From Valencia hispanica (Eukaryota > Chordata > Actinopteri > Cyprinodontiformes > Valenciidae), in assembly GCA_963556495.2 (NCBI GenBank), contig OY747709.1:19534900-19598899 (forward strand): a stretch of 64,000 nt of DNA. Direction: 5' to 3'. Below are positions 11,323 to 24,588 of this stretch, one piece after another (the stretch's first letter is position 1; each line of letters opens with the position of its first letter). A model generated the notes under the pieces. It saw only the letters and a program-made list of their open reading frames with translations. It searched no databases and had not been told where the DNA came from. A program made the position numbers and the translations under genes.

Positions 11323-14300
11323 AGACAGCTAAACTCATCATCAGCACTCTGTATCTGTATGTTACAGATTTAAGGGACGACAGAGCTAGGCCAACTGAAA
11401 AGGCAGCATTTCATAGAATGAAGAACTGATGAAGTAAAATAGATTATTTTCCTTGAGAGGATTGGCAATCTTATCACTATTTCTTATTAGGAAAGTTCTG
11501 CAGTAAAAACAGAAGAAACCTCAATCTCATTTCTTTACTGAAAGGCTTACAATAATTTTCTTGTTCTGCATTGTACTGAGGTAGATATGACGGTTCATTC
11601 CACAAATGGAGGTTAATAGCTTTGGACTGGATGATTATATAGCTTAATGTAATTACTTAGAGTTCAACAACATTGGTTGCTGCCAGTTGTCAGGGAGCTG
11701 GATGCTATAAAATCACTTACTTGGACATTTGCATTTAGAAAATAAGATGATTTTCAACTTTTATTATTTCCCTCCTCTCCTTACTATATATTCACACTAC
11801 TTTCCTGGTTCTTCAGGTTACGGTACAGAAAGTACATGGAATCAGGGGGGAAAGGCATGCCCTGATGAAATTGAAAGAACTGTGAACAAGTGTGAATACC
11901 ATGCCCACATAAAGTGCAGGATGTGAACGAGGCTTTCCCTAGATGATTGTGATTTGTACCACAAACCGAGCCACCATCTCTGTCCTGCTCTTTCTCAATA
12001 TTGTCAAACCTCCTTTAACCAAGTATGATCCGGTCCCTTATGTGAGGTTGTGGTTGGCAAAAGGACTCGGGACTGCTACTGAAACATGGAGCAAGGTGCA
12101 GAGCAGGGAGGAGAAAGAGGAGGCACACCTGGCTGCGGTGTGGGATATAAACGAGATTCAGTAGGAATGAAATAAAGAGCCTTAATCAAATTAAGTTGCA
12201 TATTGTTGTAAATGAACAGACTTTAACACTGCTGTTCAAAGTAAATCATTTTTCAATCAGAACAAAAGTAACTGATTTAATGTTTTAATTTGTTCAAAGA
12301 AGTTGAGCATTGCCACAAATGTGAATAACGGCAAATTAAAGGATTATTAGCAACATTTTTTTTAGCGGGAGGAAAATAAGTCAGAGGGAGTGGGGGGAGA
12401 GAGAGAGAGGGGGAGGTGGGCCACAGCTTAAAATAGGGAGCGAAAAAAACTACCAGTGTTAAAAATAAATTGCGTTAACCTGTGGTTGCAATCAGTTATC
12501 TGTCAAAAACTCTGTTCATCCTCACTGTTGTGGGGGAAACTTTGGAGTGTTTTCTTTCCAAAGAAACCCCAACTATGACTCTACTCAAAACGGTTCAAGA
12601 ACGGCTTTAAGATTTATTTTGGAATACTTTTTCTACTTCCTTGTTTGTCTTAAAAAGTTACCTTGTATTATCTCACAAAGACATAAATTATAGCAAGCAG
12701 TGTTTTTTTACATACAAGCAGATAAGGCTGTTTCATTCAGGACCATAGACAGCTCCCTGACACGCAAAAGAAGCAAAAATGTTAACTTATTTTCTGTTTT
12801 TGTGGTTAAACATGCCCTCTCTTCATTTACTGTAAGGCTTAACACTTCAGGTTTAATAGAAGACAACCTATAAGATCAGAAATAAGTTTCTGTCGCGGCC
12901 AGAAAAAATATACGTCAAGCTACGTCTCCCTGTTTCATGTCTTTCAGCTGCTCAACTTTCCTTTCCATCCCTTCACAACCTCTTCCCATCAGCCTCCGTC
13001 TCTTTCTCCCTCTGATGTTGGAGCCCCACAGGGTGCCGTGGTAACTGTCTGTCAGTCAGTTTCGTTTAGCGTTTATAGTCCATCCAGCCTCTCTGATCCA
13101 TAATAAATAGCTCCAAGTGGCACAGCACACTCTTCGCTGCCTCCAAACACCCTGTCTATTAGACTCCCTGCTCAGCCTAATTAATCTAACTAGATGCTCA
13201 GAATTAAAATAAAGGTGGACACGAAAGAGCAGCATCCCCAATGTATAATCCTATTAGCCTACAGATTAGTAACTTAAAAATTTTTTTACTCAAAAGTTTA
13301 TTTACTGAGGCATGTTGAATCAGTTTGTTTACTTAATCAGAGCAGCACAGAAGCAGGGATCAGGCGTGACTGATTTATGTTGGTATTTATGTGTGCTGAC
13401 ATGCACCATAATTCACTATAAGGTTTTTCAAGGATGCATCGATGATTCTTCAAGATTCACATTCTTGTTGTGTTGTCTGCCAATCAAAAGAAAAACTACT
13501 GATGGTTGTGTATAACTTAAGTTCTGATTAGAAATTTGAACACTGATATACCGTTAATTCAGACTTTCCTTCTTTTTGTTTGTAACAAAGTTGAATTTTC
13601 CAACTGTGCTCTGATTGTAGGGATTATTTTTTACAGGTTATAATAATATTGTCCGCTTTAAAGACAGTAAGACTGAAAACACAGGTTTCTTTGGTCAGCT
13701 TACATCTCAGCAGGTTTTTAAAATGGACCCAGAACGTGTGCACGTTTTGACGTCCCGGTGTTATTAGACTTCCTGTTCGCTGTAATTAACTGCCTCTCAT
13801 CCAGAGTATTGAGGAAGCAAAATTGTTTCACGGCAGAAAATTTTCCCCCGGTGGATTCTCTGCGGTCTCGATTATATGCTCCCTGATGGAGCCGGGGCTT
13901 TTAATACCTCAAAGGCCTTCAAGGGCAAACAAGGATTAGACTAGTTTTCCTATTCTGTCATGTGGAGAGGGACTTTTTGATATAAAATGTGTAATCCCGT
14001 CCATCCTCATGTTTAATAGTGCCTATTTTTTTCCTAATGAATGCTGTTTGAGAGACCTGTCACTCCATACAATGAATTACTATACTCTTGTAGTATTTGT
14101 TCTGCAATGACTACAAACAGGGATTGAACCTTGCAATGGTATTCTTACAAAAATATATTTATATTGGGCTTACTGACATAAAATTCACACGAGAAGTCGG
14201 TAACATCCCAAGTAATACAGACGTATCAAGAAATTAGCACAATTATCTCATAATTCAAGTCATGTGTAACAAAATGGCTTTACATAGACATGACATGTGC

Positions 14301-15132
14301 AAAAGGCACCGAAAACAAATCAGCAAAAATCTCTGTTCTCAGACAGCAGTCCCACTCCCTATGAATGCAAATTGATGGATGTCTGGGTCAGTCCTAATGG
14401 ATGGCCAAGGCATCGCACGGTAAGCATCTTATGATGGGTCAAAGCAAAGAGAGTTCCAAACCATGTTGTCTGAAGGGTTTTCTGCTGGGGTCTTAAAATA
14501 TTTACTGGAAATATTCTGAATTTAGGCCTTAAAATATCTTACATTTGACCAGATTTTCCACCCTAGGTCTAAAATAACTTTTAGTTTGGTCGTAAATCTA
14601 TTTACTCATTCATTTATTGCTTCTCTTCCACTGGCTTTTCGGCATTGCATTTGCTTTTTTTTATTTGCTCTTTAAAAGAGAGAGAGAGAGAAAAAAACTT
14701 TTAGCGCCATTCATTTGTTCTGTGTGTTGTAGCTCATGGCAGAAGAATTTGGGCATTATTACACTTTTAAAATAAAAATGTTTGTCATCCACTACCAGTG
14801 CTATATTTTAACAAGGTTTGGCTTTAAAACAGGGACCATGGATAAAAGACTCAAGATGAACCGAGGGTGAATTTTTCAGCAAGGTGCTGATTCTAAAGAA
14901 AGAGCAGTGAAACCTCTCAGGTGGGCTCAGTGAAAGGGGCTAGAATGGGTCGATCACCTGACTTTTAATCCGTTTAAAAATCAATGAAAAGAACTGAAAT
15001 ATCAGAGTGGATATAAGAAACCCCAAGATATAAAGTCTGTTTGGAAGAGTGGATTGAAACTCCACCTGAGAAATAGGCTACAGTATATGACAACCAAGAA
15101 GCTGAAGAACTTTTCTGCTAAGTGTTTAATAA

Positions 15133-15201
15133 ATTTCAGTAAGCTTGTTAAATAATTTAATATCATGTGCTATTCTATTTTGTTACACAAAAATTAACCT
15201 A
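15133..15201 (+). repeat. Copy 2 of a ~65 bp dispersed duplicate
   Basis: Same orientation as 11255-11322. The shared core covers 'cagtaagcttgtt' through 'ctattctattttgttac', with a handful of substitutions by eye. Confidence 0.7.
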
Positions 15202-15947
15202 TAGACTATTTTTGTTGATATCCAATAATTGTGGATTACTTGGGCTGTTTCCAACCTCTGGTGAACATTTTAATATCAATAGCCCTAATACAAATTTACT
15301 GATTAAAAATATTGACTTCACTTTTTCTATGTAAGGTCTTTGTTGGACTTTTTGCTGTTGTTACAGGCATGATTCTTGGATTCTATTTCTGGAGTAAATA
15401 GTTATGTTTCTTCAGTGTCCTACATATGTCCACTCTCATTTTTTAAGCATACACTTCACAATATGCTGCAGTTAAGTGAATACACTGGACCGTACCTAGG
15501 GGGAAAAGCAGCTGAAGTCCAGAAATGATTTTTGAACACCTTCAGAAAACTTGGATAAGCACTACCTAAGAGGGGTTGAAAATTTAAAAGAAAGTTAGAC
15601 TCTTCTGAAGCAAAGCATAAATACATCAGGGCTGGTTTAATGTCGTTGCACAGTGCTGTACCATGTAGAATCTATCTAACTACATCAACTAGGAGCAGAT
15701 ATCTAAACAATCTACTCTAGATAAATCATATGTTTTATCTGAAAGGGATTTTATGGTCCTACCTGAATGCACTGCAAAACCTAAAATATACTTTCACAGC
15801 AGTAACAATTGGATTTAATTACTGGCATCGGTGCAACAATAACGCAAATCAGAACTCAAAAAGCGTGAGTGTGGTAAGTTATATGGGTTCATAAAGTTCC
15901 TCCTAATATACCTTGTTACAATTAATTATTCCTGGGCTTTTGTGAGA

Positions 15948-16703
15948 CAGTGCCTTGTGAAGGTAGTCATAACCCTTTATTACAAAGTCACATTACATTC
16001 ACAAGCTTCTGTGTGTTAGCTTTGGGGTTTTATGCAGTAACAATACAAAGTAGTGCACAACTTTGAAATGGATTTAGAAATGGACATTAAATGTCATAAA
16101 AACTGAAACTGAAAAGTCTGGTATGTATCTAGCCTTTAATTAGTTCAATTCATTAATTTGTTGTTGTTCTACAAATGCCAATCTTTATTGTATCAACTCA
16201 CTTTGGACAACATGCAGTGTAGGACTGGACTGAAAATGATTGAAAAAGCATTTCAACTCAAGTCCCAAAAATTATTCCAAAGACCTTCAGGAATCCTGGA
16301 CAAGTGTTGATGAAGAGCACTTTTAAAGGATTCCAAACCAAAAGTTGTTCATTTTGAGCCAGATTTTTCCACTGCTCCCTGACCACTCTGTTCACGTACC
16401 TTGCTCTTTGTGATGCTCTCTTCAATAATGTCCAAATTAAGAGACTTCTGAAAGTATATACTTACACTGAATTCATTATTTAGAATTATCAGAGTAAATA
16501 GTGGATAAATTAAAGGCATGTAACACTTTTCTGATTATTATGTGAAAATCCTGTGTGACTCTTCATCCACTTCACAGTTATGTACTGCTCTGTGTTGTGT
16601 TCGTCCCATAAAATCCCGATAAAATAACATTGAAGTTTGTGGTTGTAGTGCACCAAAATGTGAAAACGCCATAAGGGTGAGCAAATAATTTTTCAAGGCA
16701 CTG
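15948..16703. mobile_element. Degraded Tc1/mariner-like element with terminal inverted repeats
   Basis: The left end begins CAGTGCCTTGTGAAGG and the right end, read inward, begins CAGTGCCTTGAAAAAT. Internal repeat blocks also correspond ('cacaacttTGAAATGGAT' against the reverse complement near 16560-16580). No usable transposase frame remains, and flanking TA is not preserved at the tips I can see. Confidence 0.6.
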
Positions 16704-18599
16704 CCTTTACATCATGATGCTGATTAAATTTGAAGCTCTGACGCCCACTTTGGCTGCCACCCACCTGATTAAAGCCTGGGTTACTCTGACCTCTGACCTC
16801 TGGATGACCAGCCTCAAACTGAAAACTTCCACTATTTGTCTGGCACAGCTATCATTACAATGAAGCTGTCATTGCTGAATGGGTAAACTGCCCAACACCC
16901 ATCACACTGCTTCTCACGCCGAGTGGTTACAACTTGTCTAGACATCCTCTCGTTCTCCTGACAAGGACCCATTCCAAATCCTGTTAACATCCGCAGCCTG
17001 CGCCACAATAACCTACATCCTGGTGTAATCGCTCTCACTGGCTGAGGCGGGCGTATGAAGAGGCACAGGGATAAAAAAAAAATGCTGCAAATCCTGGTGA
17101 CGGAGCATGAGGATGAAGGGAGGCTGCGGACACCCGGAAAGGGGAGTTAAAGCGTTTTTTTCCCCCTTTTTGTGTTATTGAATCTGTGCTGGGGACAAAA
17201 GGAGGGTGTGCGATTTGGATCACCATATTGATGTGGCAGTGTTCCAAGCTTTCAAGCCAGGAAGGAAAAACACAGGCAGCAGGGATCCAGTCTGACTGGG
17301 ACACACATATATCCATGTTAACACATTGTAATACAAATGCTCCATCGGATATTTCATTCAATACAGAAGTGTCCAAGGCAGCAATTTAGACTTAAATGAA
17401 GACATCAAAGAGCCAAGTTTTAAATGTGTATCCTAAGATTTTACTTTTATAAAGTTAATTTCATTTAATTGAATTCAGTTCAATGATACTAGGCATTACA
17501 ATGTTTTATTCTGCTGTTACAAATACGTTCACTTAAAAATGTTTATAGATTTATGAGAGGACCTGAAGCCATAGTTCCTAACTCTTCATTTCCACATCTT
17601 GCCCTTGAAAAACATATTTTCCTTAGGGCTAGAAATCCATCTTCCTTTCCCCCTCGCTCTACAAAGACTGAAACTATTGAGATGCCCTACCCCTTTAGTG
17701 TAAGCATAGAAAAAGTAGCATTGGTGTAAAGAATGGGGGCCGAGGGATGAAAAAAGGGTTCAGCTTTAGAACCACCTCTTTAAGTTGGTTTGGCTCTGCC
17801 ACTTTATTCTATTTTACTCACCTGGCAAACAAAAAACTATGGTCTATATCTGCTGAACCTGGGTAAAACTACATTAAAAAAACATACTCCTTAAAAACGT
17901 TTTTTTGTTCGCCTGAAAAGGGATAAAATGGTAGTTTACATCAATAAGTTGTCACATTAAGCTGTGGCGCTGCCATTTGCAAACATCATATGTCAGTTAG
18001 AGAAAGCCCATGGGTGAGTTGTGAGATGATTTAAACTGAAGTGGCCTGAACATTGACTTGGTAGGCATGCAAGGACATCAGATCCATCCCCGGTCAGATT
18101 TTGTTGGGTTTTTTTGATTTGCAGGCATTCTGCAGAATGAAAAGTGGGTGGTGCCCGTCCCCTTTTCATGTTTCGTCACAGCATAACCACAAGCAAGTAT
18201 TTCCTGTGAGAGACTAACGAAAAACAAAGCAGCACATAATGGGAAAGTGGAAGAGAATCATATAGTTTAATGGTTTTATTTTGATTTTTTTTTGTCTAAA
18301 TTAATCTGAAAAGTGTAGAGTGCACTTGTATTCTGTGACACTATTTACTCTGACTAACCTAAATACAATCTAGTGCAACCACTTGACTTTAGAAGTAATC
18401 TGAATGGCGTTCACCTGTGTAATTAAGCCTATAGCTTTATACAGCTGTTTTGTGAAGGCCTCATAGATTCGTTATGCTGTAGAACAAGGGTGTTCAAAGT
18501 TTGGCACAGTAACCATTCTAGGCCCTCAGAATTGCTTTGTGTAGCCTTCGACCAGAATTCAAGATGGGCAATTTTGTTTGCTAGCTCACCTGATTATCC
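16704..18599. other. Upstream flank, no gene recognised
   Basis: No family recognised. 16735-17160 is the most GC-rich part but its frames show no known domain. Confidence 0.4.
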
Positions 18600-18790
18600 T
18601 TCCAGGGTCGTGTGGTGCCTACTGTTTATCCAGCGGTCATTGGGCAAGTGGCGGTGTACACCCTGGACTGGTCATCAGTTCATCGCAGGGCAACAAAAAA
18701 AACACACAGGACATACACATTCAATTAACCAAACAGTCATGGTTTTGGACTGAACCACACATGCACAGGGAGAACAAGCAGAAACAGGAC
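18600..18790 (-). repeat. Fragment of a tRNA-headed SINE-like repeat (tail and middle part)
   Basis: 'ggtgtacaccctggactgg' followed by 'catcgcagggcaaca' and 'cacacatgcacagggagaac' matches, in order, the 3' and middle part of the family seen at 55262-55565, in the same minus orientation. The tRNA-like head is absent. Confidence 0.6.
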
Positions 18791-19259
18791 AGTGAAGAGA
18801 CCTTAAGAGGGGCATGTGCTCAAAGTTAAAAAGGGACACATTGAGCAAGGACTATATTTTCCTTCGCAAACAGGTATTTTTTGAAAAAAAAAATCCTTGG
18901 CAATAATTTGGTAGTTGGAGGGTCTAGTTCTGAGTCCCTCGCTCTACCATAGGCTGGAGCAAATCTCTGCAGTCGTGGTTATTAGTAAAAGGACAGGTAA
19001 TGTTATGTGGCACAGTTGCACCGGTGCACACACAGGATACTCATTTCACTTTGTCAGTTGCCACAAGACAACTTAAAGAGCAACTCACCCCCCTACCAGA
19101 GTCTAACCATGCCCACATTTCCTGTTTGAAAAAGGCGCCAAAAGAACATGTTGCCTGGCAGACTGAGGGACGGGCAGGGGTAGAGGGCTGGCCCACGTCA
19201 ACACTTCCTTTCTATTCCAACTCCAACTCGCTACGGAGGCGTTGCCGAAACTCGCCTTA

Positions 19260-20744
19260 CAGTGGCTTGCAAAAGTATTCGGCCCCCTTGAACTTTTCCA
19301 CATTTTGTCACATTACAGCCACAAACATGAATCAATTTTATTGGAATTCCACGTGAAAGACCAATACAAAATGGTGTACACGTGAGAAGTGGAGCGAAAA
19401 TCATACATGATTCCAAACATTTTTTACAAATAAATACCTGAAAAGTGGGCTGTGCATAATTATTCAGCCCCCTGAGTCAATACTTTGTAGATTCCCCTTT
19501 TGATGCAAATCCAGCTGCCAGTCTTTAGGGTATGTCTCTACCAGCTTTGCACATCTAGAGACTGAAATTCTTGCCCATTTTTCTTTCCAAAACAGCTCCA
19601 GCTCAGTCAGATTAGATGGACAACGTTTGTGAACAGCAGTTTTCAGATCTTGCCACAGATTCTCGATTGGATTTAGATCTGGACTTTGACTGGGCCATTC
19701 TAACACATGGATATGTTTTGTTTTAAAGGTAACTTGTTTTAAAGGAAGGTGAACCTCCGCCCCAGTCTCAAGTCTTTTGGAGACTCCAAGAGGTTTTCTT
19801 CCAAGATTGCCCTGCATTTGGCTCCATCCATCTTCCCATCAACTCTGACCAGCTTCCCTTTCCTTGCTGAAGAGAAGCACCCCCAGAGCATGATGCTGCC
19901 ACCACCATATTTGACAGTGGGGATGGTGTGTTCAGAGTGATGTGCAGTGTTAGTTTTCCGCCACACATAGCGTTTTGCATTTTGGCCCAAAAGTTCCATT
20001 TTGGTCTCCTCTGACCAGAGCACCTTCTTCCACATGTTTGCTGTGTCCCCCACATGGCTTGTGGCAAACTGCAAACGGGACTTCTTATTGTTTTCTTTTA
20101 ACAATGGCTTTCTTCTTGCCACTCTTCCATAAAGGCCAACTTTGTGCAGTGCACGACTAATAGTTGTCCTATGGACAGATTCCCCCACCTGAGCTGTAGA
20201 TCTCTGCAGCTCGTCCAGAGTCACCATGGGCCTCTTGGCTGCATTTCTGAATGATCTCTTGAACAGTGCTCCGTGGGATGTTCAAGGATTGGGAAATCTT
20301 TTTGTAGCCTAAGCCTGCTTTAAATTTCTCAATAACTTTATCCCTGACCTGTCGGGTGTGTTCTTTGGATTTCATGGTGTTGTTGCTCCCAACATTCTCT
20401 TAGACAACCTCTGAGGCCGTCACAGGGCAGCTGTATTTGTACTGACATTAGATTACACACAGGTGCACTCTATTTAGTCATTAGCACTCATCAGACAATG
20501 TCTATGGGCAACTGACTGCACTCAGACCAAAGGGGGCTGAATAATTACGCACACCCCACTTTTCAGTTATTTATTTGTAAAATATGTTTGTAATCATGTA
20601 TGATTTTCGCTCCACTTCTCACGTGTACACCATTTTGTTTTGGTCTTTCACGTGGAATTCCAATAAAATTGATTCATGTTTGTGGCTGTAATGTGACAAA
20701 ATGTGGAAAAGTTCAAGGGGGCCGAATACTTTTGCAAGCCACTG
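19260..20744 (-). mobile_element. Tc1-like DNA transposon, full length at both ends
   Basis: The ends are mirror copies beginning CAGTGGCTTGCAAAAGTATT, flanked by TA on both sides (19258-19259 and 20745-20746). The inverted repeats of ~215 bp (about 19260-19479 and 20531-20744) differ at roughly six positions by eye, so the insertion is fairly recent. The interior codes a minus-strand transposase broken by deletions. Fragments at 1.2, 9.4, 39.3, 41.1 and 48.9 kb belong to the same or a close family. Confidence 0.93.
19464..20375 (-). pseudogene. Tc1-like transposase, frameshifted and deleted
   Basis: Minus-strand pieces in different frames. (1) 20375-20169 starts MKSKEHTRQVRDKVIEKF and contains an HTH ('YKKISQSLNIPRSTVQEIIQ'). 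It then jumps across a deletion. (2) 20227-19739 holds 'VTLDELQRS', 'TISRALHKVGLYGR', 'KVLWSEETKMELLG' and 'GGSIMLWGCFSS'. (3) 19739-19464 holds '[18 protein letters not shown]'. In this family the DDE triad is Asp in 'WSDETK', Asp in a 'QQDNDPKH'-type block and Glu in 'NPIENLW'. Here the first is Glu, the second block is deleted next to an in-frame stop, and only the last Glu remains. The copy is inactive but may retain mobilisable ends. Confidence 0.88.
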
Positions 20745-22479
20745 TATTTTACACCTCACAGCGGCAAGATGGCTAACATCAGCCATCACCAAAGAGTGAA
20801 TAGCAATGGGCGATTCAAGTCCAGTGTAGAGTTTTAACCTGAAGAGGGTGCCACATCAACGGTTTTTGGAAGAAAATGAATATTTTTACTAAAATAACAA
20901 ATATAATGATCAAACATGTAGACAGCACTATTAGACACTCATTTATACAGTTTATAAGCAAAAAAGTTGATTCGGGGGGGAGTTGCTCTTTAACAACATG
21001 TATCTAGTAATCTAGTAGCCCACTCCTCTGTAGTATATTGTATACCCTACTTACCGGTCTTACAGCCTCACTCACAAAGTAAAGCAGATGCAGTTGAATG
21101 TCAAGGACGAGCATTTGACTCGTTTAATGGTCATCATGTGACGGATGGCAGTCAGATTGTTTTATGTATCTAAATTGTTATTAATAAATGTTACTGTTGA
21201 GGGGCACAGCCAGGCTTCCATACACACACACACACTTCAAAAAAGAAAGAAAAATAGAAACTCAGCAAAGGGAAGGAAAGGAGGCATGTGACCAAGCCCC
21301 CTACACCCACCTCCATATACGTGCCTGTTAATGAGCGAAATGAGTGAAATGCAAACACAACCTCCCACACGAGAGACACACAGACAGAAACCAAGAGCAC
21401 AAGGTGGATATGCGCGTGCACATTTAGACGCGCGATTACGCAGCTCTCCAGCTGTGGGCTCAAATCTGGCTGCTCCTCTGGGCTCCGATGCACGACAGCC
21501 CCGCCTTGTTTATCTCCTCCCATCAGCTGAGATAAAAATAATCATAATAATAATAATAATTATTATTATATTGAGTTTGAGCCGTATCATTAGAAACAGT
21601 TTACCACCCAGGCAGCATTATAAATTGGTATTGAATAGGAAGATCGTGAGTGAATGTTGGAGGAAATTTGAGGCTTAAAAATTAGCATAATGCGAATTTA
21701 TTTTTCCATCCCCCCGAACAAGTATCAGGAAATTGATCTACCCATTTAGCTGTGTGCAAATTAGTGTTAAACTGGGGTATGCCTGTAATTATTCACATTA
21801 CTAATCCCATATTTTAGATTTTGGAGGGACACAATAATTGAGATCCAAAATTGCCTAAAGCTTTTTTAATAAATAAAATAAAAGGCAGATCTTTCCCTAC
21901 ATGCTTCATCAAATAAACACATAACAAATTTTTAACTGTAATCAACATCAAAAATGTTATTTTAACAAAAAAAATTCCTATTTCACTATTTTATTACTTC
22001 ATAGCTGCTGCAGCACCTCATAGTTTTAATCTATCTGTCGTTTTGAGGCATCAATTTCAGTGGGCGGGGCTAATACTGCTGTAGTCAGTGCAACTGGTCT
22101 GAAGTTAACTTGCTGTGCAGGCTGACCTGTGTGATGTGAGGGTCAATCTGACATACCACAGAGACAATCGTTTTCTGGTGCACTACAGCGCAGGGTTTTA
22201 ACATAGAAATATTTAACATCATTTATTGATAAAATGTAAATATTTAATTATGATAATCAGTTACTGACGCAACCTATTGTGAAAAAAGTAGTTGTTTTTT
22301 TATATATGTATTCATTTCCATTGTTATTTTAAATGACATATTACATTTATGATACATATATAACTACCCACATGTAGTTCAATGTTTTTTTGTTTTTGTT
22401 TTTCATTTGGATAATTCTGGCTTAGAGATATTTACAAAATTACATAAGAGCAATAAAAAAGGCATTTTAACTCATATAT
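20745..22479. other. Upstream flank, no gene recognised
   Basis: Contains a short CA run near 21222-21236, an AAT/ATT tract at 21536-21570 and a CpG-containing patch at 21400-21500. No exon or repeat family was identified beyond these. Confidence 0.4.
21536..21570. repeat. (AAT)n/(ATT)n microsatellite
   Basis: About six AAT units followed directly by ATT units, so the tract is partly self-complementary. Confidence 0.85.
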
Positions 22480-23905
22480 GTTGGTCTGCTGAAAAGCATG
22501 TGCATGTACTGTAGAATATTTGCACTCAGTAGGCCTACTTGGCCTTGGCTCCTTTTGCATGAATTACTTCATATACTGCAGCATAGCATAGAGGATAAGC
22601 CTGTGGTTCTGCTGAGGTGTTCGGGGAACCCAGGTTGCTTTGACAGTGGCCTTCAGCTTGTCTGCATTGTTGTTTCTGGCGTCTCTCACCTTCCTCTTCA
22701 CAACCTTCCTGTGGGATTCAGGTAAGGTGAGCTTGCTAGTCAATCAATCACCAAAGCACATATTGATACTCTCTGCAGTGTGGGCAGGTAACAAGTCCTG
22801 CTGGAAAATTAAATCAGCATCTCCTCAAAGCTTGTCAGTGGAGGGAAGCTTGAAGTGTTTTAAAATGTTCTGGTAGATGGCTCTGCTGACTTTTGACTGG
22901 ATAAAACTGAGCACACCAACAACAGGACATGACATATTTCCCTAGATCATAACTAATGTGAAAACTTCACACTGGACCTCAAAGATTTCCCAAATTTAAC
23001 TTTGGAAAAAATAAGGACTTTGGACAGTCTAGTTTTCTTTTTTGCCCTTTTAAGACACTTCTGTTGTTGTTATTGGTTCAGGAGTGGATTGAGAAAATGA
23101 ATGAATGCCCATGTCCTGAGTAAGTCTGCGTGCTGTGGGTTTTGCCAAGTGGACCCTATCCACATTCAACGTAAATCTCAGCTAAACTCTTGATTGGCGT
23201 TGCTTTAAAATCCTTTTAAGGGTGCAATGTATAAGAATAACATACTGTTGTCAAATTTGGTTATTGCAGTCCTTGTAGAAAAACAAACGAGTATGCTCTC
23301 AGCCACTCACCCCTCCCCTTCGTGAGTTTCATGCAGGGTTGCCAGTTATCAGCGCCAGAAGATTCAAGCTAAAGAGCAAAGACGAGTCATACACAGTAAG
23401 TTAAGAAGTAGACCTTGCGGGCTCACATATTAAAAACAATGACTATGTTCCTCTGCAGCCTTTTTAAAATAGTAAAAACGTGCAACCACCCAGCCGGCTG
23501 AGAAGGAAATCTGTTGAAATGTAACTTTTCCTTCCAACATGATTGAGACATTAGACTGAATGTGATTATTTCACTGTAAAATTCTTACATATTGCACCTT
23601 TATGGCTGTGGCCACCCCAGTTGATTGTGAATCTGTTCTGCCCCACTTTTTCCTTCCACTCAACCTTCTGGGACACAGTTGAATACCTTTGATTTTTTCC
23701 CCCTTTTTGTTGTTTCCTCAGGACTTATTATATCCTCTGATATGAAAAACGTGCTTGATAACCTAAAACATGTAAGTGCAATTAAACAAAACCAAAAACA
23801 GAAGATATATTTGAGGCGACAAATACTTTTTCTCAGCACTGTAATATATGAATTTCACTTTTAAAAATTGAATTATTGAAAAAAAAATGGATTAAAATGA
23901 AAAAT
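22480..23905 (-). mobile_element. Degraded Tc1-like transposon, interrupted by a nested MITE
   Basis: Read on the minus strand, 22480-23140 is a decayed transposase region of the family at 4746-5939. Plus-strand landmarks are 'caggttgctttgacagtggc', 'agtgtgggcaggtaacaagt' and 'cctgctggaaaattaaatca', then 'ttcaggagtggattgag' near 23080 and 'cccatgtcctgagtaagtc'. Homology stops at ~23217, resumes near 23603-23700 with the N-terminal coding part, and may end in a terminal repeat near 23850-23905. The interruption is the element at 23218-23600. Confidence 0.7.
23218..23600. mobile_element. ~380 bp MITE with terminal inverted repeats
   Basis: The left end reads AAGGGTGCAATGTATAAGAA. The right end read inward is AAGGTGCAATATGTAAGAAT. 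No protein is encoded. Its length, the matched ends and the split of the surrounding Tc1 relic indicate a non-autonomous DNA transposon nested in it. The superfamily is not decided, because the flanking target duplication is ambiguous (TTTA-like). Confidence 0.7.
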
Positions 23906-24588
23906 ACGGGATGTTATTTATTTATGACATTTTGCCATCGTTGCTCTGTATACCCAGCTGTAGAACCCTAAAGGAAAAGGCCTATATGATTCCCAGTTGA
24001 AAGTGAGCAGCCTATGTCTCTGGGTAAGGGAGATTTAGTAATGGGTATTTTAGGCAGATTACATCACTTTTACATGATTTAACCTGATATAACCGGAGCA
24101 GAACTCATAGGGCGGTTTTATAGAGCCAGGAATGGTTAACAATCTGAAACGGCAGAATAAATCCTGGCTTTTGACTTGAACCCTACATTTCAGTTTCCGG
24201 GAATTCCCTTTCAAGCACTTCAGTAGGCCTACCCCGAAATATGTAACATTCATACAGGCTATATTTGTAAGTTTGTACTCTTGATTGTATAGTGTCCACC
24301 CCCACAGGCCTGTCTTGTAAGGATGGCCATGCTTCGTATGAGGTGATAACGGTGTGATTGTGTAAGGTACGGACTGTTTCTCCCGTCCTCTTCCAGCTGT
24401 GGGGATGGCGGCCGCCGCGGATGCTGTGTAACAGCCCTGCTCACTGAAGCCACACATTTAAAGAGGGAAAAAAAGGAGAGAGGGAGAGGCTGTAGAGATG
24501 CGAGCGAAAGGGGGAGGGGAGGAGAGATGGTGGAGAGCGTGATGGTGTGTGCGCGTATGGATGGATGCTACACATTCATGCTGCCTCC

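Larger units (their letters stand above)
10191..15947. other. Upstream flank, no gene recognised
   Basis: Long AT-rich stretch without recognisable coding sequence. It has a (CT)n run at 11122-11137, a (GA)n run near 14678-14690, and one member each of a ~65 bp duplicated sequence at 11255 and 15133. 13020-13260 and 13720-13990 look less repetitive and could be checked for cross-species conservation, but I see no motif to name. Confidence 0.4.
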
